Source: Pseudomonadota bacterium (GTDB taxonomy: Bacteria; Myxococcota; Myxococcia; Myxococcales; Vulgatibacteraceae). Taken from it: DNA of 7,369 nt. The notes below the pieces were generated by a model. That model did no database searches and was not told the DNA's origin. It saw nothing but the letters and a program-made list of their open reading frames with translations. The DNA is taken from assembly GCA_023436385.1 (NCBI GenBank), contig JAEZJH010000048.1, positions 1 through 7,369 of the forward strand, read 5' to 3'. Both the position numbers and the translations under genes were made by a program. Positions 1 through 5,198 of this stretch are shown piece after piece. Position 1 is the first letter of the stretch, and the number at the start of each line of letters is the position of its first letter.

Positions 1-36
1 GCCCCCGGGAGACCGGCGGCCGGGCCGGGCGGAAAA

Positions 37-68
37 GCGCGATGGGCGCGGAAGTGCGCCCGGCGCGC
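37..68 (+). other. GC-rich stem-loop upstream of the hydrogenase-like sensor kinase
   Basis: GGGCGC at 44-49 pairs perfectly with GCGCCC at 56-61 around a 6-nt loop (50-55). The flanking GCGCG (37-41) pairs with CGCGC (64-68) across a 2x2 internal loop, giving an 11-bp stem in all. It lies 40 nt before the GTG start of the sensor kinase. It could be the terminator of a gene left of the window, though no T-run follows it, or a structure in the kinase 5' leader. I found no convincing -35/-10 promoter pair in positions 1-108. In such GC-rich DNA, hairpins of this size arise fairly easily by chance. Confidence 0.4.
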
Positions 69-108
69 GACCGCGACGGACGAATCGAACGGTAGGCGAC
101 GAGGCCCC

Positions 109-2112
109 GTGGACTCCCTTCCCGACATCCCGCTCGTACACACGATCGAGGAACGCTGCCGCACCTGCTTCACGTGCGTCCGCGAGTGTCCGGCGAAGGC
201 GATCCGCGTCCGCGGGGGCCAGGCGCAGGTGATCGAGGATCGCTGCATCGGCTGCGGGAACTGCGTCACCGTCTGCAGCCAGAAGGCGAAGCGGTTCCGC
301 ACCTGTCTCGACAACGTCCGGGGCCAGCTGGCCTCGGGCGCGCCGGTGGCGGCGATCGTCGCCCCCTCCTTCCCGGCCGAGTTCCCCGACCTTCCCCCGC
401 CGGTCCTGGTGGGGATGCTCCGGAAGCTGGGCTTCACCTATGTCAACGAGGTCGGCTTCGGCGCCGACCTGGTCGCCGCCGCCTATCGCCGCCTCGTCGA
501 GGCGAGCGTGGGGACCGGGAAGCGGTGGATCTCCACCACCTGCCCGGCGATCGTCGGCTACGTGGAGCGCTACCATCCGGACCTGGTCCCCAACCTGGCG
601 CCGGTGGTCTCGCCGATGGTCGCCACCGCCCGGGCGCTCCGCCGCCTCCACGGCGACCAGCTCCGGGTGGTGTTCCTCGGCCCCTGCATCGCCAAGAAGC
701 GGGAGTTCCGGACCCGGGCGGTGGCCGGCGAGGTCCAGGCGGCGATCACCTTCGCCGAGCTCCGGGAGCTGTTCCTCTCCGAGGGGATCGATGAAGGCGA
801 CGTCACGCCCTCCGACTTCGATCCGCCCCGGGGCGGGCCCGGCAACGCCTTCCCGCTCTCCGGCGGGATGACCGAGTCGGCGGGCCTCGACGGCGGCGTC
901 GCCGGCAACGTCGTCAGCGCCTCCGGGCGCGTCCTCTTCCCGGGGGCGATCGAGGAGTTCGAGCGCGGCAGCCTCGACGCCGCGCTCCTCGACGTCCTCG
1001 CCTGCCGGGGCTGCATCGCCGGGCCGGGGATGACCGACCCGGCGCCGCTCTTCGGCAAGCGCTCCCGCCTGGTGAAGTACCTCAAGGATCGGGGCGCCAC
1101 CGTCGCCCCGGAGGCCTGGCGGGCGGAGCTCGAACGCTTCGCCGACCTCGACCTCTCCCGGGAGTACGTGCCGCATCCGCAGCCGACCGCCGCGCCCACC
1201 GACGAACAGCTCTTCGAGATCCTCGGCCAGATGGGGAAGTTCGGCCCCGAGGACGAGCTGAACTGCGGGGCCTGCGGCTACGAGACCTGCCGCGAGCACG
1301 CGGCGGCGATCCACGCCGGGCTGGCCGAGCGGGAGATGTGCCTGCCCTACGCGATCGAGCAGCTTCGCCGCGCGGTCGGCGAGCTGGCGCTCTCCAACGA
1401 GCAGCTCGCCAACGCCCAGCAGGCGCTCCAGCACGCGGAGAAGCTCGCCTCGATGGGCCAGCTGGCGGCGGGCATCGCCCACGAGGTCAACAACCCGCTC
1501 GGCGTGGTGCTGCTCTACGCCCACCTGCTCCTCGACGACTGCGCCGACGACCGGCAGCGGGAGGACCTGCAGCTGATCGCCGACCAGGCCGATCGCTGCA
1601 AGAAGATCGTCACCGGGCTGCTCAACTTCGCGCGGCAGAACAAGGTGGTCCACGAGGCCATCGACGTCCGCAAGCTCTTCGAGGACACCCTCCTCGCCAA
1701 CCCGCCGCCGGAGGGCGTGGAGGTCGAGGTCAAGATCGAGGGGAGCCCGCTGGCGGCGCTGGATCGGGACCAGATCTGCCAGGTCCTCACCAACCTGGTG
1801 TCCAACGCCTACGCGGCGATGCCGCAGGGAGGCTTCCTCACCCTCACGGCGGGAGGCGACGACGAACACCTGGTCATCGCCGTCGAGGACACCGGCACCG
1901 GCATTTCCAAGACGAACATGGGGAGGCTCTTCGAGCCGTTTTTCACCACCAAGCCGTTGGGTAAGGGCACCGGGCTGGGCCTGCCGGTGACCTACGGCAT
2001 CGTGAAGATGCACCGCGGCGACATCCGGGTATCCTCCAACTCCGATCCGGCGGCTGGGCCCACCGGGACCACGTTCCGGGTTAGCCTGCCCCGCCACGGG
2101 CAACGGGACTGA
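109..2112 (+). CDS. Iron-sulfur / [FeFe]-hydrogenase-like sensor histidine kinase
   Basis: This is a soluble multidomain histidine kinase of 667 residues with no membrane segment. Two ferredoxin-type 4Fe-4S motifs come first (Cys17, 20, 23, 27 and Cys46, 49, 52, 56). An [FeFe]-hydrogenase large-subunit-like domain follows (about 75-355). Its three H-cluster signatures are recognisable but altered: TTCP with Cys145, GPCIAKK with Cys193, and DVLACRGC with Cys299 and Cys302. A further 4Fe-4S motif of the RnfB/corrinoid-protein type has Cys386, 389, 394 and 411. A short coiled coil (about 414-448) leads to HisKA, with phosphoacceptor His458 in GIAHEVNNPLG, and to HATPase_c: N-box near Asn562/Asn566, G1 DTGTG at 594-598, F-box 606-615, G2 GKGTGLGL at 618-625. 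The layout resembles the kinase-linked group C sensory [FeFe] hydrogenases, but I see no PAS domain. The likely role is sensing H2, redox state or gas and phosphorylating the adjacent receivers (inference). The GTG start is preceded by GAGG (101-104). The frame stays open to the left edge, but I see no other ATG or GTG start in it. Confidence 0.9.
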   Translation: MDSLPDIPLVHTIEERCRTCFTCVRECPAKAIRVRGGQAQVIEDRCIGCGNCVTVCSQKAKRFRTCLDNVRGQLASGAPVAAIVAPSFPAEFPDLPPPVLVGMLRKLGFTYVNEVGFGADLVAAAYRRLVEASVGTGKRWISTTCPAIVGYVERYHPDLVPNLAPVVSPMVATARALRRLHGDQLRVVFLGPCIAKKREFRTRAVAGEVQAAITFAELRELFLSEGIDEGDVTPSDFDPPRGGPGNAFPLSGGMTESAGLDGGVAGNVVSASGRVLFPGAIEEFERGSLDAALLDVLACRGCIAGPGMTDPAPLFGKRSRLVKYLKDRGATVAPEAWRAELERFADLDLSREYVPHPQPTAAPTDEQLFEILGQMGKFGPEDELNCGACGYETCREHAAAIHAGLAEREMCLPYAIEQLRRAVGELALSNEQLANAQQALQHAEKLASMGQLAAGIAHEVNNPLGVVLLYAHLLLDDCADDRQREDLQLIADQADRCKKIVTGLLNFARQNKVVHEAIDVRKLFEDTLLANPPPEGVEVEVKIEGSPLAALDRDQICQVLTNLVSNAYAAMPQGGFLTLTAGGDDEHLVIAVEDTGTGISKTNMGRLFEPFFTTKPLGKGTGLGLPVTYGIVKMHRGDIRVSSNSDPAAGPTGTTFRVSLPRHGQRD

Positions 2113-2121
2113 CGGAAAACC

Positions 2122-2514
2122 ATGAGCACCGACAACCAGAAGACCATCCTGCTCGTCGACGACGACGACGACTTCCTCCTCCAGACCCGGTCGATCCTCG
2201 AGGGCGCCGGCTTCCGGGTGATCACCGCCGAGGGCCTGAAGGCCAGCGAGCCGCTGGTCGCCGCGGGCGGCTTCGATCTGGTCGTCGCCGACCTGATGAT
2301 GGAGCACCCCGACGCCGGGTTCGTCCTCTGCCACCGGGTGAAGAAGAAGGACCCGAAGATCCCGGTGATCCTCTGCTCCGCGGTCACCGCCGAGACGGGG
2401 ATGGCCTTCTCCGCCAAGACCGCCGAGGAGCGGAGCTGGCTGGGCGCCGACTCCGTGCTGACCAAGCCGGTCCGCCCCGAGCAGCTCCGCCGCGAAGTCG
2501 ACCGTCTGCTCTAG
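2122..2514 (+). CDS. Single-domain response regulator (CheY-like receiver)
   Basis: This 130-residue protein is one receiver domain with no output domain. The acidic pocket lies in a run of five Asp (13-17). The phosphoacceptor is Asp57 in VVADLMM, the switch Ser is Ser86 in LCSAVTA, and the conserved Lys is Lys115 in LTKPV. All phosphotransfer residues are therefore present. The gene starts with ATG 9 nt after the sensor kinase stop, with only a weak purine-rich ribosome site (CGGAAAA) between them, so the two are probably co-transcribed and perhaps translationally coupled. It is the obvious first phosphoryl acceptor for the upstream kinase. With no effector domain it must act by protein-protein contact or pass phosphate on, like CheY or Spo0F. 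The loop between Ser86 and Lys115 (about 88-108) looks longer than in a minimal receiver. Function is inferred from family and context. Confidence 0.9.
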   Translation: MSTDNQKTILLVDDDDDFLLQTRSILEGAGFRVITAEGLKASEPLVAAGGFDLVVADLMMEHPDAGFVLCHRVKKKDPKIPVILCSAVTAETGMAFSAKTAEERSWLGADSVLTKPVRPEQLRREVDRLL

Positions 2515-2523
2515 CCAGGCGAG

Positions 2524-2543
2524 CCCTCCGGGCCTACGGAGGG
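2524..2543 (+). other. Small GC hairpin after the response regulator gene
   Basis: CCCTCCG (2524-2530) is followed by a 6-nt loop and its exact complement CGGAGGG (2537-2543). It lies 9 nt after the response regulator stop and just before a larger hairpin. No T-run follows. It may be part of a transcription-end or mRNA-processing structure between the response regulator and the downstream kinase gene. Confidence 0.4.
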
Positions 2544-2551
2544 GGCGAAGC

Positions 2552-2586
2552 GGGCCGGATCCCCGTGACCGTCGGGGCTCCGGCCC
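2552..2586 (+). terminator. Strong stem-loop, possible terminator or attenuator between two-component genes
   Basis: GGGCCGGA (2552-2559) pairs perfectly with TCCGGCCC (2579-2586). After a single T/C mismatch the stem continues as CCCCG (2561-2565) with CGGGG (2573-2577), closing a 7-nt loop. This gives 13 G/C-dominated pairs. Downstream there is only a short pyrimidine stretch around 2591-2600, not a true U-tract, so intrinsic termination would be weak. It may end the kinase/response regulator transcript, or attenuate read-through into the receiver-kinase gene that starts at 2635. Confidence 0.5.
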
Positions 2587-2634
2587 AGGTCCCGTTTCTC
2601 GCCGCCGCGCCGCCGCCGAGGTAACACGAATACC

Positions 2635-3789
2635 ATGGATACGCTGCGCGTCCTCGTCGTCGACGACGAACCCGGGATGCGGGCCGGCGCGGCCCGGGTC
2701 CTCGAGCGGTTCGTGCTCCGCCTCCCCGAGACGGGAGGCGAGGTCCGGTTCGAGGTGGACCAGACCGACACCGGCGAGGAGGCCCTCGCCAAGATCGAAA
2801 AGGCCACCCCGGACCTCGTCCTCCTCGACCACAAGCTGGCCGGAGAGCTGTCGGGCCTCGACGTCCTGGCGAAGCTGGCGGAGGAGCGGTCCGAGGCGCT
2901 GGTGGTGATGATCACCGCCTACGCCACCCTGGAGACCGCGATCACCGCCACCAAGAAGGGCGCCTTCGACTTCCTGGCCAAGCCCTTCACTCCCGACGAA
3001 CTCCGGGCCACGGTCCACAAGGCGGCGAAGCACGTCGCCCTGCAGCGGCAGGCCCGCCGCCACGCCGAGGAGAAGCGGCGGCTCCGCTTCGAGTTCATCT
3101 CCGTCCTCGCCCACGAGCTGAAGGCGCCGATCGCCGCCGTGGAGGGCTACCTGCGGCTCCTCGAGGACCAGAGCCTGGGCGACTCCGTCTCCGCCTACGA
3201 GACGATGGTGAAGCGGAGCCTGGTGCGCCTCGAGGCGATGCGGCGGCTGATCAACGACCTCCTCGACGTCACCCGCCTCGAGTCCGGCCAGAAGCGGCGC
3301 GAGCTGGAGCGGATCGACGTCCGCGACGCCATCCGGAGCGCCGCGGAGACGGTGGCGCCCGACGCCGCCGCCAAGGGACTCCAGGTCTCGATCCGGGCGC
3401 CGGAGCCGGTGCCGATGGTCGCCGATCGCGGCGAGATCGAGCTCCTCCTCACCAACCTGATGACCAACGCGGTGAAGTACAACCGCGAGGGCGGCCGGGT
3501 CGACGTCACCGCCCGGGCCTTCGGCGGCGCGGTGATCGTCGAGGTCTCCGACACCGGCATCGGGATGACCGAGGAGGAGACGGGGCGGCTCTTCAAGGAT
3601 TTCGGGCGGATCAAAAACGAGAAGACCCGCAACATCCCGGGCACGGGCCTGGGCCTCTCCACGGTGAAGAAGGTGGCGCTCCTCTACGGCGGCGACGTGC
3701 AGGTGACGAGCACGCCGGACGTGGGCTCGACCTTCACCCTCACCCTGCCCGCCGGCCGTCCCGACGAGGCACGCCCGGCGCAGGGGTAG
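2635..3789 (+). CDS. Hybrid receiver-histidine kinase (REC-HisKA-HATPase_c)
   Basis: This 384-residue cytoplasmic protein starts with a receiver domain (about 4-130): Asp10/Asp11 pocket, phosphoacceptor Asp65 in LVLLDHKL, Thr94 and Lys116 in FLAKPF. A basic helical linker (about 131-152) leads to a HisKA domain with His160 in LAHELKAPIAAVEGY. The HATPase_c domain follows: N-box NLMTNAVKYN (274-283), G1 DTGIGM (306-311), an F-box-like LFKDFGRI (319-326), and G2 PGTGLGLS (335-342). There is no transmembrane or PAS segment, so the receiver is the only visible input. It probably lets phosphorylation from another kinase, plausibly the iron-sulfur kinase upstream, control this one. Its own target is not in the window. 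The ATG start is weakly supported, with GAGG at 2618-2621, 13 nt away. It sits 120 nt after the response regulator, across two hairpins, so it may be a separate unit or an attenuated part of the same operon. Confidence 0.92.
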   Translation: MDTLRVLVVDDEPGMRAGAARVLERFVLRLPETGGEVRFEVDQTDTGEEALAKIEKATPDLVLLDHKLAGELSGLDVLAKLAEERSEALVVMITAYATLETAITATKKGAFDFLAKPFTPDELRATVHKAAKHVALQRQARRHAEEKRRLRFEFISVLAHELKAPIAAVEGYLRLLEDQSLGDSVSAYETMVKRSLVRLEAMRRLINDLLDVTRLESGQKRRELERIDVRDAIRSAAETVAPDAAAKGLQVSIRAPEPVPMVADRGEIELLLTNLMTNAVKYNREGGRVDVTARAFGGAVIVEVSDTGIGMTEEETGRLFKDFGRIKNEKTRNIPGTGLGLSTVKKVALLYGGDVQVTSTPDVGSTFTLTLPAGRPDEARPAQG

Positions 3790-3790
3790 C

Positions 3791-3824
3791 CGCTGCCGCG
3801 TCCCGGGAGGCCGGGGCGGCGGCG
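3791..3824. terminator. Bidirectional hairpin between convergent genes
   Basis: The 44-nt gap between the convergent receiver-kinase and thioredoxin-fold genes is almost filled by one stem-loop. CGCTGCCGC (3791-3799) pairs with GCGGCGGCG (3816-3824) with a single G-U pair. After a 2-nt bulge, CCCGG (3802-3806) pairs with CCGGG (3811-3815) around the loop GAGG. The position and 14-bp stem suit a shared transcription-end structure. Neither side has a T-run, so it may be an end-protecting structure rather than a classical intrinsic terminator. Confidence 0.5.
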
Positions 3825-3833
3825 CGGACTCGT

Positions 3834-4307
3834 CTACAGGTAGTCGGGCAGCCCGTCGCCGGGATCGCTGGCGGTGGGCGGGGCCGCGTTGACCACCTCG
3901 GCCGCCGCGGCGGCGAGGGCGTTGTAGTCGTGGCGGCTCCAGCCCTCCACCACGGCCCGGACCACCGCGTCCTCGACCACGTACGCCGCCGGGACCCGGT
4001 CCAGCTCGAACTCCGACGAGGCCGGGAGCGAGGTCAGGTCGAGGGCCACGTCGACCTCCCCCAGGTCGTGGGCGGCGACGAACGCCCGGGTGGCCCCGGG
4101 CTCGCTCCGGGAGATCGCCACCACCGCGAGGCCACGGTGGGCGAGGGCCCGGGCCGTCCGCGCCACCGCCCGGGCCGCGTGGGCGCAGGCCTCCGAGTCC
4201 GCCTCGAAGAAGAAGAGGAGCGCCGGGCCCCGGGGCAGCGCGAGCTGGCCGCCGCCCAGGCTGGGCAGGAACACCGGCTGGAAGCTGGCACCGGGAAGGA
4301 GGGACAT
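3834..4307 (-). CDS. Thioredoxin-fold / peroxiredoxin-like protein with SxxC motif
   Basis: This small 157-residue protein appears to have a thioredoxin fold. Hydrophobic strand ALLFFFEAD (29-37) is followed by SEAC (38-41), a long Ala/Arg-rich helix, strand GLAVVAIS (59-66), a helix, and VPAAYVV (105-111), which matches the cis-proline element. Cys41 is the only cysteine. The usual CxxC of thioredoxin/TlpA proteins is SxxC here, so it cannot form an intramolecular disulfide. It fits the T/SxxC peroxidatic position of 1-Cys peroxiredoxins, although the Pro usually found a few residues earlier is absent. No signal peptide is evident, so it is probably cytoplasmic. It lies 46 nt downstream of the MBL hydrolase gene on the same strand and is probably co-transcribed with it. 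A role in thiol or peroxide chemistry is inference, and a non-catalytic binding role is possible. The ATG has no strong ribosome site. Confidence 0.75.
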   Translation of the reverse strand: MSLLPGASFQPVFLPSLGGGQLALPRGPALLFFFEADSEACAHAARAVARTARALAHRGLAVVAISRSEPGATRAFVAAHDLGEVDVALDLTSLPASSEFELDRVPAAYVVEDAVVRAVVEGWSRHDYNALAAAAAEVVNAAPPTASDPGDGLPDYL

Positions 4308-4353
4308 CGCGCCGCACCGTGGGGGCGGGCCGGCGCGTCGCGCAACCTCGGGT

Positions 4354-5004
4354 TCAGCTCCGCGGCCGGGCGCGCAGGGCCACGAACGCCTCCCGGGCTC
4401 CGGTCCGGAGGTACGGGTTCTCGCGCCGCTCCTCGGCCAGGGTCCGGGTGGGAACGGGGCCGTAGTCGTGGCCGGGGAGGAGCCGGAGCTCGCCCGGCAG
4501 CGCGCCCAGCACCCGGTGGAGCGACTCGAACATCCGCTCCGGATCGCCGCCCGGCAGATCGCAGCGGCCGCAGGCGTCGATGAAGAGGGTGTCGCCGGTG
4601 AGGAGGTGGTCGCCGGCCCACCAGCAGATCGCGCCGGGCGTGTGGCCCGGGGTGTGGATCGCCCGGACGGCGAGGGATCCGACCGGGACGGTGCCGCCGT
4701 CGGGGACCGGGACCACCGCGTCCCCCAGGGCGGCGAGCTTCGGGCGGAAGGCGATCTCCGCCGGGTGGGCGAAGGCCCGGAGCCCCGGCCGCGCGGCGAA
4801 CAACTCGTCGAGGCCGTTCACGTGGTCGTTGTGCCCGTGGGTGAGCAGCGCGGCGACCACCTCGCGGCCGGCCTCCCGGGCGGCCCGGAGGATGGCCGGA
4901 ACATCCCAGGCGGGATCGACCACCGCGGCCTTCCGGCCGTCGTCGGGGCCCACCAGGTAGACGAAGTTCTCCATCGGCCCGAGGGCCAGGGTGCGGACGA
5001 ACAT
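4354..5004 (-). CDS. MBL-fold metallo-hydrolase, glyoxalase II / persulfide dioxygenase-like
   Basis: This 216-residue cytoplasmic metallo-beta-lactamase-fold enzyme keeps the full ligand set of the glyoxalase II/ETHE1 branch. THGHNDH gives His56, His58, Asp60 and His61. TPGHTPG gives His121, TGDTLF Asp138, and LPGHDYG His179. The segment FIDACGRCDLPGGDP (141-155) resembles the CGR-D region of ETHE1-type persulfide dioxygenases and related hydrolases, and the EERRENPYL ending (191-199) also fits that branch. The substrate could be a glutathione thioester such as S-lactoylglutathione, or a persulfide, and the sequence alone does not decide. I chose the ATG at 5004: the protein then begins MFVRTLALGPMENFVYLVG, a normal family N-terminus, with AGGA at 5015-5018 ten nt upstream. 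The frame is open 69 codons further, to 5211, but that part is Pro/Arg/Gly-rich and runs antisense into the divergent gene. The partner downstream is the thioredoxin-fold gene. Confidence 0.88.
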   Translation of the reverse strand: MFVRTLALGPMENFVYLVGPDDGRKAAVVDPAWDVPAILRAAREAGREVVAALLTHGHNDHVNGLDELFAARPGLRAFAHPAEIAFRPKLAALGDAVVPVPDGGTVPVGSLAVRAIHTPGHTPGAICWWAGDHLLTGDTLFIDACGRCDLPGGDPERMFESLHRVLGALPGELRLLPGHDYGPVPTRTLAEERRENPYLRTGAREAFVALRARPRS

Positions 5005-5198
5005 GGTCCGCGGATCCTGGCCTCCCCCTCTGCCGACGGCAAGCGTTCGATCGGTCCATGGCGGGCCCGGAGGCGCGGCGAGCGGACCGGCGACTCTTGC
5101 GTGGGGTGGCCTTGCGGCGCCACGCCTCCCGACGGCGCGGTCTTCCGCCGCTGCCGAAGGCGGCGAGGCCCTGCCGCCACCGGAGAAAGGACCCTGCC
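5005..5198. promoter_or_regulatory. Divergent intergenic region, MBL hydrolase / membrane protein
   Basis: This 194-nt spacer separates the divergent starts of the MBL hydrolase (- strand) and the membrane protein (+ strand), so it should hold promoters for both. I found no convincing sigma-70 -35/-10 pair on either strand. An inverted repeat, GCGTGG (5099-5104) with CCACGC (5120-5125) around 15 nt, lies near the middle and could be an operator or a chance GC-rich match. Open frames cross the region on both strands, but their translations are low-complexity Arg/Pro/Ala/Gly sequence. Confidence 0.4.
5187..5191 (+). promoter_or_regulatory. Ribosome binding site deciding the membrane protein start
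   Basis: AAGGA, within the purine stretch GGAGAAAGGA (5182-5191), is the best Shine-Dalgarno match near the start of the membrane protein gene. It is 7 nt from a TTG at 5199 and 13 nt from a GTG at 5205. Spacing favours TTG, while codon preference favours GTG. The two proteins differ by only two residues. Confidence 0.5.

Noticed and set aside
2155..2172. GAC repeat (five Asp codons in a row) in the response regulator as a microsatellite
   Set aside because: It lies exactly at the acidic pocket of the receiver domain, where consecutive Asp residues are expected. The run is short and in frame.
4034..5059. 341-codon - strand frame overlapping the MBL hydrolase gene
   Set aside because: It is an Arg/Pro/Gly-rich out-of-frame reading of the same strand with no recognisable motif.
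5099..5125. GCGTGG/CCACGC inverted repeat as a defined operator or terminator
   Set aside because: It has only six pairs around a 15-nt loop, which is common by chance in this composition. It is mentioned within the divergent spacer but not called as a site.
5058..5198. ATG at 5058 as the start of the membrane protein
   Set aside because: The added 47 residues are Arg-rich and low-complexity. A good ribosome site lies just before TTG 5199/GTG 5205.
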